The notes under the pieces were generated by a model. It saw nothing but the letters and a program-made list of their open reading frames with translations. It was not told the DNA's origin and did no database searches. The position numbers and the translations under genes were made by a program. Below are positions 1 to 6,645 of a stretch of 8,899 bases of DNA, piece after piece. Positions within the stretch are counted from its first letter, which is position 1, and each line of letters begins with the position of its first letter. This DNA comes from an uncultured Arcobacter sp. (GTDB lineage Bacteria > Campylobacterota > Campylobacteria > Campylobacterales > Arcobacteraceae), in the NCBI GenBank assembly GCA_913062735.1, contig CAJXWI010000073.1, positions 1 to 8,899 of the forward strand, given 5' to 3'.

Positions 1-115
1 AATTGAAATAACAAAAAACAAAAAAGCAAAAATTTATATTAATAAAACAATTATGAAAAAACTGCATATTTTTTTCTCTTATAAAATCATCGAAAATGCG
101 CAGATGGTTAAATGA
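1..115 (+). CDS. 3' end of an unidentified gene cut by the left window edge
   Basis: A reading frame is open from base 2 to a TGA at 113-115, about 37 codons, and ends in the peptide ...SYKIIENAQMVK. The TGA overlaps the kinase start in the arrangement ATGA (112-115), the usual sign of two translationally coupled genes. An in-frame ATG at 53 could instead begin a 20-residue peptide, but it has no ribosome binding site in front of it. A run this long without a stop is only mildly unusual in such A-rich sequence, so the ATGA overlap is the main support. I do not recognise the fragment. If real, it would be an operon partner of the kinase, for example a sensor, binding protein or regulator, but nothing in the sequence decides this. 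Confidence 0.4.
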   Translation, partial: IEITKNKKAKIYINKTIMKKLHIFFSYKIIENAQMVK

Positions 116-1782
116 ATATTTTTAATAGCTTAAAAACTAAACTTTTATTTTCAATAATTTTACTTATTCTTATTGGCATGGTTTTTTTATTTTATTTCAC
201 TTCTATTGCGTTGAAAAGTGAAGTTACAATATCTCAAAAGAATGTTTTTTCACAACGAATTGATAATATTATTTTTATAATAGATGAAAAATATAATATA
301 TTAAAAGATACGGGAATGGAAGCTGCTTTAGAAGATAGTTTTAAAGAAGGAACCAAAAATATCTTAAGAAAAATAAACAAAAGTCAAAAATCTGATTTAT
401 TACCTTTTGTAATAAATGAAAAAAATGAATATATAATTCCTATTCTAAAAAATAGCTCAATAAGTGATAAGAAAATAGATGAATCAATAGATGTTTTTGA
501 AAAGATAACTACATTGAAAGAAGGAAATATTTTTTATACTATTAATGGAAAAGATCATTGGATTATGTTTAAACATTTTGAACCCTGGAATTGGATAATT
601 GGGTTTGATATATCACACAACTATATGTATAAAGAACTTTACGCTTTTGAAACAAGATTTTTTTACATTGTATTTCTAATTTTGTTATTTGTTTCTATCT
701 TTATTATATTAATAATTAAGTACATGCTCTCTCCTATTAATGAATTAACTCAAGTGTCAAAACAGATTGCAAAAGGTAATCTAGATACAATAATTGATAC
801 ATCTGGATCGGACGAATTACATATTTTAGCTAGAAATTTCAAAATTATGCGAGATAAAATTAAAAAAAATATGCTTTTCCTAAAAAATCACAATAATCTT
901 TTAGAAGTAAAAGTAAAAAAAAGAACAGCAGAATTAGAAGATTCTAATTATGAATTAGAAACAACAATTGATAATCTTAAACAAACTCAAAGTAAGTTAA
1001 TTGAATCAGAAAAAATGGCTAGTCTTGGTGGCTTAGTTGCAGGAATTGCTCATGAACTTAATACTCCAATTGGTATTAGTGTAACTGCCATTACACATTT
1101 TTCAGATATTACAAAAGAAATTAATGATACATATAAAAAAGATCTTTTGACTAAAGAAACACTAGAAGAATACCTAGAAACTTCAAGTGAGTTAGTAAAC
1201 ATGATCTTACTTAATCTAAATAAAACCATACACTTAATAGTGAGTTTTAAAAAAGTCTCAGTAGATCAAACAAATGAAGAAAGAAGAGAATTTAATTTAA
1301 AAGAATATATAGATGATATTTTATTAAGTATTAGTAATATTACAAAAAAAACAAAAATCCAAATAATACTTGATATTGATAATAATTTATGCATAACCTC
1401 ATATCCTGGAGCCTTCTCACAAATAATATCAAATTTAATTATTAACTCCATAAAACATGGATATGCTAAGAATAAAAAAGGAATTATTGGAATTAAGATA
1501 ATTAAGGAAAATAACTTATTAATATTAATATATACAGATGATGGCTCAGGAATAAAAAAAGAAATATTACATAAAATTTTTGACCCATTTTTTACAACGA
1601 ATAGAGAACATGGAGGAACAGGCCTTGGCTTAAACATTATTTATAATATAATTGCAAATAATCTTAATGGTGAAATTGTATGTAAAAGTAAAAATGGAAA
1701 AGGTGTTGAGTTTACAATTACACTGCCTATCTCGAAGAAAGAGATTGTTCAACATTCTTTGTCAACATCAAGTATTTCTTGA
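112..1782 (+). CDS. Membrane sensor histidine kinase (Cache-like sensor, HAMP, HisKA, HATPase_c)
   Basis: This inner-membrane sensor kinase of 556 residues should autophosphorylate on a histidine and pass the phosphate to a response regulator. It begins with a membrane segment at about residues 9-31. A periplasmic sensor of about 145 residues follows and ends in EPWNWIIG, the typical closing strand of Cache-type domains. A second membrane segment lies at about 182-206, HAMP at about 205-255 and a coiled coil at about 255-300. The phosphoacceptor box has His314 in GIAHELNTP. The ATPase domain has the N box around NLIINS (441-446), the G1 box DDGSG (476-480), the F box DPFF (491-494) and the G2 box GGTGLGL (501-507), so all catalytic boxes are intact. 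There is no attached receiver domain. The start overlaps the stop of an upstream frame (ATGA), suggesting coupling. The ligand cannot be read from the sequence. The downstream receiver-GGDEF protein is a possible but unproven partner. Confidence 0.95.
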   Translation: MNIFNSLKTKLLFSIILLILIGMVFLFYFTSIALKSEVTISQKNVFSQRIDNIIFIIDEKYNILKDTGMEAALEDSFKEGTKNILRKINKSQKSDLLPFVINEKNEYIIPILKNSSISDKKIDESIDVFEKITTLKEGNIFYTINGKDHWIMFKHFEPWNWIIGFDISHNYMYKELYAFETRFFYIVFLILLFVSIFIILIIKYMLSPINELTQVSKQIAKGNLDTIIDTSGSDELHILARNFKIMRDKIKKNMLFLKNHNNLLEVKVKKRTAELEDSNYELETTIDNLKQTQSKLIESEKMASLGGLVAGIAHELNTPIGISVTAITHFSDITKEINDTYKKDLLTKETLEEYLETSSELVNMILLNLNKTIHLIVSFKKVSVDQTNEERREFNLKEYIDDILLSISNITKKTKIQIILDIDNNLCITSYPGAFSQIISNLIINSIKHGYAKNKKGIIGIKIIKENNLLILIYTDDGSGIKKEILHKIFDPFFTTNREHGGTGLGLNIIYNIIANNLNGEIVCKSKNGKGVEFTITLPISKKEIVQHSLSTSSIS

Positions 1783-1941
1783 TATTTTATTATAAATTTA
1801 ACAATTTTTGCCTTCTATCAAAGTGAATTATAAAAATGGGTTCTTTCCCCAATTTAATTATAAATCATATTACAAATTAAAAAAAATCACTATAAACTTA
1901 TAATCATAATCTCAATCAATAAATAAAAGTTGTTGAATTGA

Positions 1942-1947
1942 TATAAT
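1942..1947 (+). promoter_or_regulatory. Candidate -10 box for the receiver-PAS-GGDEF gene
   Basis: A perfect TATAAT sits 58 bases before the preferred ATG at 2006, in the 223-base gap after the kinase. No clear -35 hexamer is visible, which is usual for sigma-70 promoters in Campylobacterota. It suggests the cyclase gene can be transcribed separately from the kinase. The rest of this gap (1783-1941) holds no gene I can support. It has a short GGG/CCC hairpin near 1838-1850 that is too weak to call a terminator. Confidence 0.5.
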
Positions 1948-2005
1948 ATGATATGTAAAAAGTAAAAAAACTTAAACCCTAGTGTTTAATAATAAAGTGA
2001 GAAAT

Positions 2006-3286
2006 ATGAGCAAAATAAATAAAGAATTACTGAAAAACATAACAGTTTTATATGTGGAAGGTGATGATTTAATAAGAGAAGAAGTATCTTCTTTTTGTAA
2101 ACAATATATAAAGAATTTTTATTGCGTTAATAATGCAGACCAGGGAATAAAACTATTTTCTAAGATTAATCCTAATTTACTAATAATTGATTTAGCTATG
2201 CCTAAACAAAATGGTTTAGAAATTATTAAGGAGCTGAATACGAAGATTCCTGTTATTTTTACTGCAAAGTATTCAGATATGGATCTTTTTTTAGAGGCTG
2301 TATCGTTTAATACGTATAAGTTTAATATTAAACCGATTAATTTAAATAAGCTGCTGTTAAATATTCAAGACAGTGTTTCTTCTGATATTTTTAAAGAAAA
2401 ATTATTTGAAAAGATGAATTTATTAGATATTATTGATGAAAATGTACTTATCTCTATTACTGATAATAAGGGAATAATAATTGATGCAAGTAGTGCTTTT
2501 TGTAAATTTGTGAAGTATTCTAAAGATGAATTATTAGGAGAGAATCATAAAAAACTCAGACATCCAGATATGCCAGATAGTTTCTATTCTAATATGTGGT
2601 GCGTGTTAAATACAAAAAAAATCTTTAAAGAAGAAATTAAAAACTTAAATAAAAATGGAGATGTTTATTGGGCAACCCTGACTATAACGCCTATCTTAGA
2701 TGAAAGAGGTGAGATTTTAAATTTTATAGCAATTAGACAAGATATCACGAATAAGAAAAAACTTGAGTCCCTCTCTATCGTGGATGAATTAACAACACTT
2801 TACAATAGAAGGTATTTTAATAAAATAATAGAAGAAGAAATTAGAAGGGTAAAAAGAGAGAATCTAAATATCTCTGTATTGTGTATAGATATCGATAACT
2901 TTAAAAAATACAATGACTGTTATGGCCATCCCCAAGGTGATAGTGCTCTTTCAAAGATATCCTTATATTTAAAAGAGCATGCAAACAGAGCAAGTGATTA
3001 TGTTTTCAGATTAGGTGGAGAAGAATTTTGCATAATATCTTCAGGTGGAAAAATTAATGAATCTTTAGCTTTTATGCATAGTATTGTAAAAGGTATTGAA
3101 GCATTAAAAATTGAACATAAGAAAAGTGAGGTAAGTGACTATCTAACTATATCTGCAGGATTAATTGTATTATCATCAGATAAAATTCCAAATGCAAAAC
3201 ACTTATATACCTACGCGGATGAGGCTTTATATACAGCAAAAAATGAAGGTAGAAACAGATTAGTTTTATCAAGTAAATCTTTATGA
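2006..3286 (+). CDS. Response regulator: receiver, Aer-like PAS, GGDEF diguanylate cyclase
   Basis: This cytoplasmic protein of 426 residues is predicted to make cyclic-di-GMP from two GTP under control of phosphorylation and a PAS sensor. The receiver covers about residues 12-122, with phosphoacceptor Asp62 in LIIDLAMP, Thr86 and Lys109. The PAS domain (about 139-251) carries RHPDMP (185-190), a downstream MW pair and a YW, the pattern of Aer-like PAS domains, some of which bind FAD. The GGDEF domain (about 258-426) has an intact active site GGEEF (337-341). An inhibitory RxxD site (328-331) lies exactly five residues before it, so activity with product inhibition is expected. One oddity is that the acidic pocket reads VEGDD, with Gly19 where the second acidic residue normally sits. 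The frame opens at a GTG at 1982, but nothing before it resembles a ribosome binding site. The ATG at 2006 follows AGTGAG, so I prefer it. A kinase partner could be the upstream gene. Confidence 0.93.
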   Translation: MSKINKELLKNITVLYVEGDDLIREEVSSFCKQYIKNFYCVNNADQGIKLFSKINPNLLIIDLAMPKQNGLEIIKELNTKIPVIFTAKYSDMDLFLEAVSFNTYKFNIKPINLNKLLLNIQDSVSSDIFKEKLFEKMNLLDIIDENVLISITDNKGIIIDASSAFCKFVKYSKDELLGENHKKLRHPDMPDSFYSNMWCVLNTKKIFKEEIKNLNKNGDVYWATLTITPILDERGEILNFIAIRQDITNKKKLESLSIVDELTTLYNRRYFNKIIEEEIRRVKRENLNISVLCIDIDNFKKYNDCYGHPQGDSALSKISLYLKEHANRASDYVFRLGGEEFCIISSGGKINESLAFMHSIVKGIEALKIEHKKSEVSDYLTISAGLIVLSSDKIPNAKHLYTYADEALYTAKNEGRNRLVLSSKSL

Positions 3287-3310
3287 TGCTAATCATTTAG
3301 ACTTCTTTAA

Positions 3311-3329
3311 CTTTGAGAAAATTTCAAAG
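3311..3329 (+). terminator. Possible weak hairpin after the GGDEF gene
   Basis: CTTTGAGA pairs with TTTCAAAG around a three-base loop, giving 8 pairs including one G-T. It starts 25 bases after the stop of the cyclase gene. No T-run follows, so intrinsic termination is doubtful. A second, purely A/T palindrome (TTAATTA...TAATTAA) lies at 3376-3393. The rest of 3287-3497 holds no gene I can support. Confidence 0.3.
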
Positions 3330-3454
3330 AGTTCATGGAACAGTTTCTCTAATTATATTTCTAGTAACAGTTTACTTAATTATTTTTAATTAAAATACAT
3401 ATTCATTTTATTAATTAGGTATACTGTCTGCGTAACTTATAAACTTATAAATAC

Positions 3455-3460
3455 TATAAT
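3455..3460 (+). promoter_or_regulatory. Candidate -10 box for the small Lys-rich gene
   Basis: A perfect TATAAT lies 37 bases before the ATG at 3498, which would leave a leader of about 30 bases. No -35 box is evident. A second -10-like hexamer, TATACT, is found upstream at 3420-3425. Confidence 0.45.
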
Positions 3461-3497
3461 TATACAAATTACTAATCCCAACAAAAAGAGAAAAAAC

Positions 3498-3635
3498 ATG
3501 GCCAAAATAAATTATAATTATGAAAAAAAAGCAAGAGAAATAGAAAAGAAGAAAAAGAAAGAAGAAAAACTAAAAAAGAAACAAGCGCTAAAAGAAGCTG
3601 AATCTAAAGATTCAGATACAAACGAAACTAATTAG
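3498..3635 (+). CDS. Small lysine/glutamate-rich conserved-type protein, 45 residues
   Basis: The ATG at 3498 opens a 45-residue protein beginning MAKINYNYEKKAREIEKKKK and ending in a hydrophilic Ser/Asp/Thr/Asn tail. The middle is almost only Lys, Glu, Ala, Gln and Leu, so a single charged helix or coiled coil is expected. There is no membrane segment or signal peptide, so it should be cytoplasmic and very basic. Small proteins opening with M-A-K-[IL]-N-[YF]-N-[YF]-E-K and continuing with a K/E-rich helix recur in many proteobacteria as conserved hypotheticals; this is from memory. Their function is unknown to me, though nucleic acid or ribosome contact would fit the charge. The upstream AAAAGAG is only a modest ribosome binding site. 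The gene stands alone, with its own -10 box and over 130 bases on each side. The A-rich composition could by itself produce such a frame, but the N-terminal match argues against chance. Confidence 0.75.
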   Translation: MAKINYNYEKKAREIEKKKKKEEKLKKKQALKEAESKDSDTNETN

Positions 3636-3645
3636 TTCCTAAAAT

Positions 3646-3662
3646 CAAGAATAGGGGTCTTG
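3646..3662 (+). terminator. Possible weak hairpin after the small Lys-rich gene
   Basis: CAAGA at 3646-3650 pairs with TCTTG at 3658-3662 around a seven-base loop containing GGGG. It lies 10 bases after the stop codon. The stem is short and no T-run follows, so this is only a candidate. I see nothing else firm in 3663-3766 apart from the repeated TATACTGTCT. Confidence 0.2.
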
Positions 3663-3766
3663 TATCTATATGGGACTTCCGTTTAGAGTATAGCTTTTTA
3701 GCAACTTAGCCAACTAGTTATACTGTCTTACTTACTTGTGTGTAATAAAGAGAAAGAATTAAATTA

Positions 3767-4276
3767 ATGAAATATTCAATATTTGAAAAAGAGACTTTCA
3801 ATGTTAGTGGACTACAAATAAAACTAAGCACTTCTCAAAGAAAGAATTTTAAAATAATTACACAACACTGGCAAAATTTTAATAATGAATTAAAAATCAA
3901 CAATATAAAATTGAAAAGAAATTGGTTAAAATATGGAATTACCGAAAAGATTAATGGCGAATATTTCTATTTTATTGCAATACCTTCTGAAAGTGATATT
4001 ATCGGATTTACAAAAAAAGAAATCAAAGGTGGCAGGTTTGTTTGTTTTGAACATGCAGGAAAAATGGATTTAATAAAATCAAGTATTTTTGATATTTATA
4101 AAAACTTTATTCCAAAGTGCAATTTTGAAGTGGAAGAAAATAGAACTATGATGCATTATGAACAATATGACCATCGCTTTTTATGGAATAAATCAAATTC
4201 AATTGTTGAAATCTATTTACCTATTAAATCAATAGATGAAAGAAAAACTTCTGAGTTTAAATCTCTACTTTTCTAG
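3767..4276 (+). CDS. GyrI-like / AraC effector-binding domain protein
   Basis: This 169-residue cytoplasmic protein consists of one GyrI-like small-molecule-binding domain (the SOUL/AraC effector-binding fold). Supporting marks are an opening beta strand with VSGLQIKLS (13-21) and WQNFNNE (35-41). A central strand-rich part contains GGRFVCFEHAGKMD (87-100), and the closing signature HYEQYDHRF...IVEIYLPI sits at about 130-153. In this family the domain binds drugs or other hydrophobic or cationic ligands, or, in E. coli GyrI/SbmC, protects DNA gyrase. Here it stands alone without the helix-turn-helix found in AraC- or MerR-type regulators, so it is not itself a DNA-binding regulator. Its ligand is unknown. 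The start follows a purine-rich stretch (AAAGAGAAAG) that sits rather far (12 bases) from the ATG. The gene is monocistronic and is closed by the strong hairpin at 4381. Confidence 0.85.
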   Translation: MKYSIFEKETFNVSGLQIKLSTSQRKNFKIITQHWQNFNNELKINNIKLKRNWLKYGITEKINGEYFYFIAIPSESDIIGFTKKEIKGGRFVCFEHAGKMDLIKSSIFDIYKNFIPKCNFEVEENRTMMHYEQYDHRFLWNKSNSIVEIYLPIKSIDERKTSEFKSLLF

Positions 4277-4380
4277 AATAACACTACCTTCTTTACGACT
4301 CTTTTTTTGAATTTAAAAAAGCTAAATCTAAGTTATAACGTTAAGATTCTTGGGAGAGTATTATTGTAAATTCTTAGAAG

Positions 4381-4406
4381 ATTAAGCATAAAAAATTATG
4401 CTTAAT
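4381..4406. terminator. Bidirectional hairpin terminator between convergent genes
   Basis: ATTAAGCATAA pairs perfectly with TTATGCTTAAT around an AAAA loop, giving 11 pairs. A G-T and an A-T pair could extend it outward. It lies between the end of the GyrI-like gene (4276) and the end of the methyltransferase (4418), which converge. T-rich bases follow on the + strand and the loop is TTTT on the - strand. The position and the perfect stem make this the best terminator in the window. Confidence 0.75.
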
Positions 4407-4417
4407 TTAATTGATTG

Positions 4418-5500
4418 CTAAGTATCGTTGTTACTTAGAACCCATAGTTCTACTTTTTCTTTAGATCTTTGACTTGTTCTTTTTGTTCTTTGAGATAAAG
4501 CTTTTACATCCGCTTGTAAAAATTCTTCTTTTTTAAATCTTGTATTATTTTCTAACTCATCTTTAATTGGATGACTTGCATTTCTATCAACTACTTGTGC
4601 AAGATTTGAATATATTAAAACTAATTTTCCATCGTCTGCTAGGTGTTTTTTTGCTTCTTCAAAGAATCTTGGAAATAAATCCTCTTCGTAATACATTGCT
4701 TTATCAATTCCTTCTTCAAGATCGTGTTTAGCAAGTAACCAAGGAGGATTAAAAACAATTAAATCGGCTTTATCTTCATACGATTCAAATAAATCTCCAT
4801 ATGATAAGTCTATTTTTTTATCAAAACCTAAGCGAGTGCACTCTTTTGAAACGCCAATAATCGCATTTTTATTAGTATCCGATGCAAAAATCTTTTTAAA
4901 ACCTTTTCTAAGTAATTGAAAGGATAAAACGCCGCTTCCTACACCAATATCAACAGCTTTCTTTTTAGCTCCCTTATATGTTGTTAACCATTTGTCAAAT
5001 AATACAATATGATCAAATCTTGTAGGAAAATAGGTTCCATAATACGGATGAAGAGATAAGTTTAAGGTTTTAACCTTTAATCCTTTTTCATGCCATTGCC
5101 AAGAAGAATTCATGCCTTGAACTTCTGGATAAGAAATATAAAAATCAGAATTCTCAGGATATAATATTTTTAACCATCCAATATCTGGGCATTTTTTAAC
5201 TGCTAATTTATTATTTTCTACTTTTATTAATAGTCTGTGAGATGCTTTTCTAAAAGCAGATCTGTAATCTCTTTGACCTTGAAAACTACTATCACTAAAT
5301 TCTAGTAATAAAGCTCGTCTTAGCTCAACTAGAAGTTCTAACCCATTAGAGTAAAATTCTTCTACAATAACGTATTTACCCTCAATCATCTCTTTCACTG
5401 TTGCTTCTGTGTCCATTTTACGATAAAAACTAATAGCATCAACTTCTGTAGTAATAATAGAAGGTCTATCTGGTTTAAGATCTTGTACATTTGTATTCAT
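4418..5500 (-). CDS. Class I SAM-dependent methyltransferase (NPPW type)
   Basis: This is a cytoplasmic methyltransferase of 360 residues. The C-terminal half has the Rossmann fold: motif I AVDIGVGSG (182-190), an acidic ribose-binding residue at about Asp208 in ASDTN, and NPPW (251-254). The NPPW/NPPY motif marks enzymes that methylate planar nitrogen, as in the PrmC/HemK (glutamine) and RsmC/RlmF (rRNA) groups. The N-terminal 150 or so residues form a separate region, probably for substrate recognition, ending in LHPYYGTYFPTR. The tail around 335-350 is rich in Lys, Arg and Ser and could contact nucleic acid. The substrate cannot be assigned. A longer frame begins at an ATG at 5527 without a ribosome binding site. 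The ATG at 5500 has AAAAGGGA at a suitable distance, so I use it. The gene is single and divergent from the TenA gene. Confidence 0.9.
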   Translation of the reverse strand: MNTNVQDLKPDRPSIITTEVDAISFYRKMDTEATVKEMIEGKYVIVEEFYSNGLELLVELRRALLLEFSDSSFQGQRDYRSAFRKASHRLLIKVENNKLAVKKCPDIGWLKILYPENSDFYISYPEVQGMNSSWQWHEKGLKVKTLNLSLHPYYGTYFPTRFDHIVLFDKWLTTYKGAKKKAVDIGVGSGVLSFQLLRKGFKKIFASDTNKNAIIGVSKECTRLGFDKKIDLSYGDLFESYEDKADLIVFNPPWLLAKHDLEEGIDKAMYYEEDLFPRFFEEAKKHLADDGKLVLIYSNLAQVVDRNASHPIKDELENNTRFKKEEFLQADVKALSQRTKRTSQRSKEKVELWVLSNNDT

Positions 5501-5530
5501 ATATTGATTCCCTTTTGTGTATGGCATTTT

Positions 5531-5565
5531 ATTGTATATAGGCTTAAAATAGATACTATTTTCAA
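5531..5565 (-). promoter_or_regulatory. Candidate promoter for the methyltransferase gene
   Basis: On the - strand TTGAAA (5565-5560) is followed after 19 bases by TATATA (5540-5535), with an overlapping TACAAT (5536-5531). The spacing is longer than ideal. If used, transcription would start near 5525. The out-of-favour ATG at 5527 would then lie at or before the transcript start, which fits the choice of 5500 as the real start. Confidence 0.35.
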
Positions 5566-5808
5566 TTTATTTTAGTGTTTGTCTAATTCTACTCTTAATT
5601 AAAAGCACTGCGATTGAATCTTCTTTTTTTTAGAATAAAACTACATGGATCAGAGTTTTTTACTAATTTTGTTAAAGGCAAATATTTGGGCCATGTTATT
5701 TGAGATTAACCATTTTTCTCTTTGTTATTTGTACGAAATTTTTATATTAAAGTGGATAGTATGTTCTAAAATCGTGGCTATTTAAAAGGAAGTAATATTC
5801 CAGTTCTA

Positions 5809-5820
5809 TCTAAGCTTAGA
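5809..5820. promoter_or_regulatory. Perfect 12-base palindrome upstream of the TenA gene, possible operator
   Basis: TCTAAGCTTAGA equals its own reverse complement. It ends 13 bases before the TATAAT at 5834, so it covers the normal -35 position. A dimeric regulator bound here could block or help RNA polymerase. There is no T-run and no loop, so it is unlikely to be a terminator. The regulator is unknown, and an isolated 12-base palindrome can arise by chance. Confidence 0.35.
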
Positions 5821-5833
5821 AATAAGACTTACA

Positions 5834-5839
5834 TATAAT
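5834..5839 (+). promoter_or_regulatory. Candidate -10 box for the TenA gene
   Basis: A perfect TATAAT lies 53 bases before the ATG at 5893. No -35 consensus is seen; its place is taken by the palindrome at 5809-5820. The gene also has a good ribosome binding site, AGAAGGA at 5878-5884. Confidence 0.5.
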
Positions 5840-5892
5840 GAAATATTAAAAAGTGAGATATTTTATGTATCAAATAAAGAAGGAAAAAACCA

Positions 5893-6540
5893 ATGAGAGC
5901 AAGTACACAATTAAAAGAAGAGAGTATTGAAAATTGGAACAGTGCCACAAATCATGCTTTTACCACAGAGCTTGCAGATAATAGTTTATGCTTAGACAAA
6001 ATGAGACTTTATTTAGCACAAGATTATAGTTTTATAGATAATTTTGTACGTTTAGCATCTTGCTCTATTTATCATGCACCAACTCTAAATGATCGTTTAC
6101 CTTTAGCTCATTTTTTAGGCATTATTGCAGGGCCTGAAAATACTTATTTTCAACGATCTTTTGAAGTGTTGAATGTTGCTAAAGAGCAAAGAGAGAATCC
6201 AATACTCTTAAAAGCAACGAGTGATTTTCAAGCACTAATGATAAAAGCAGCCACAAGTGGCGAATATGCAAATATGATAGCAGTGTTATGTGTTGCAGAG
6301 TGGATTTATTTATCTTGGGCAGAACAAGTTATTGATTCTATTGAATCCCTTCCTTTTTACTTTTCTGAGTGGATTTCTTTACATAGGGGTGAGTACTTTG
6401 AATCAGTAGTAGAACATCTTAGATCTCAACTGGATACTGCATTTAATAATGCTGATGCTAAAGAACAAGAAACAATAAAAGATTATTTTGAAAAAACGGT
6501 ACGCTTAGAAAAACAGTTTTTTGATGCTTGTTATGAATAG
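5893..6540 (+). CDS. TenA family protein, TenA_E-like (no catalytic Cys at the usual place)
   Basis: This 215-residue all-helical protein belongs to the TenA/THI-4 (thiaminase II) family. That family releases hydroxymethyl- or aminomethyl-pyrimidine from thiamine breakdown products for salvage. Family marks are YLAQDYSFIDNF (40-51, with Asp44), the loop SWAEQV after WIY (137-139), EWISLHRGEYF (159-169) and the C-terminal RLEKQFFDACY with Glu206. In the Cys-type enzymes the nucleophile sits four residues before the conserved Tyr (Cys135 and Tyr139 in B. subtilis TenA). Here that place is Ala135, followed by Glu136, and the only nearby Cys is Cys133. This points to the TenA_E subgroup, which lacks the Cys and is thought to act on formylated or amino-pyrimidines. 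The length is normal for the family. No thiamine genes or TPP riboswitch are nearby. The start has a clear ribosome binding site, AGAAGGA. Confidence 0.87.
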   Translation: MRASTQLKEESIENWNSATNHAFTTELADNSLCLDKMRLYLAQDYSFIDNFVRLASCSIYHAPTLNDRLPLAHFLGIIAGPENTYFQRSFEVLNVAKEQRENPILLKATSDFQALMIKAATSGEYANMIAVLCVAEWIYLSWAEQVIDSIESLPFYFSEWISLHRGEYFESVVEHLRSQLDTAFNNADAKEQETIKDYFEKTVRLEKQFFDACYE

Positions 6541-6581
6541 TTTTTTTAAAGAGTAAACTTTAGTATCTTGATACACAATTT

Positions 6582-6611
6582 GGACCCTTTAATAATTAAA
6601 TTAATGAGTCC
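6582..6611. terminator. Hairpin between the convergent TenA and permease genes
   Basis: The 30-base element starts with GGAC and ends with GTCC. Base i pairs with its mirror at 10 of 12 positions around an AATTAA loop, with mismatches at the fifth and seventh pairs. TTATTT follows on the + strand. Its position between the stop of TenA (6540) and the stop of the permease (6646) fits a shared terminator. A separate small palindrome, GTATC-TT-GATAC, lies at 6563-6574. Confidence 0.5.
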
Positions 6612-6645
6612 TTATTTAAGTAGTATCTTAGGTGTAAGTTAAAAA

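Larger units (their letters stand above)
5501..5892. other. Divergent intergenic region (methyltransferase / TenA)
   Basis: This 392-base stretch separates two divergent genes and should carry both promoters. I see a -10/-35 pair toward the methyltransferase at its left end. Toward TenA at its right end I see a palindrome plus TATAAT. In the middle there is only a short AAAACT/AGTTTT hairpin at 5637-5659 and short unsupported frames. I looked for the conserved cores of a TPP (thi-box) riboswitch because of TenA and did not find them. Confidence 0.6.

Noticed and set aside
1266..1637. A 123-codon frame on the - strand inside the kinase gene
   Set aside because: It is the shadow of the kinase ATPase domain on the other strand. 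The kinase motifs N, G1, F and G2 are all intact, and the reverse frame has no recognisable domain.
1830..1856. Terminator after the kinase gene (GGG...CCC near 1838-1850)
   Set aside because: The stem is only three or four pairs with no T-run after it.
5693..5785. A 30-residue + strand frame in the methyltransferase/TenA gap (MLFEINHFSLCYL...)
   Set aside because: It has no ribosome binding site and no known pattern, and this length is expected by chance.
5501..5892. A TPP riboswitch upstream of TenA
   Set aside because: The conserved TPP cores (CTGAGA and the second conserved arm) are not present; a GATCAGAG near 5648 is not in a matching structure.
5865..5930. A short frame starting at the ATG at 5865, just before the TenA gene
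   Set aside because: It is in another frame and overlaps the TenA start, it lacks its own ribosome binding site, and TenA has a clear AGAAGGA.
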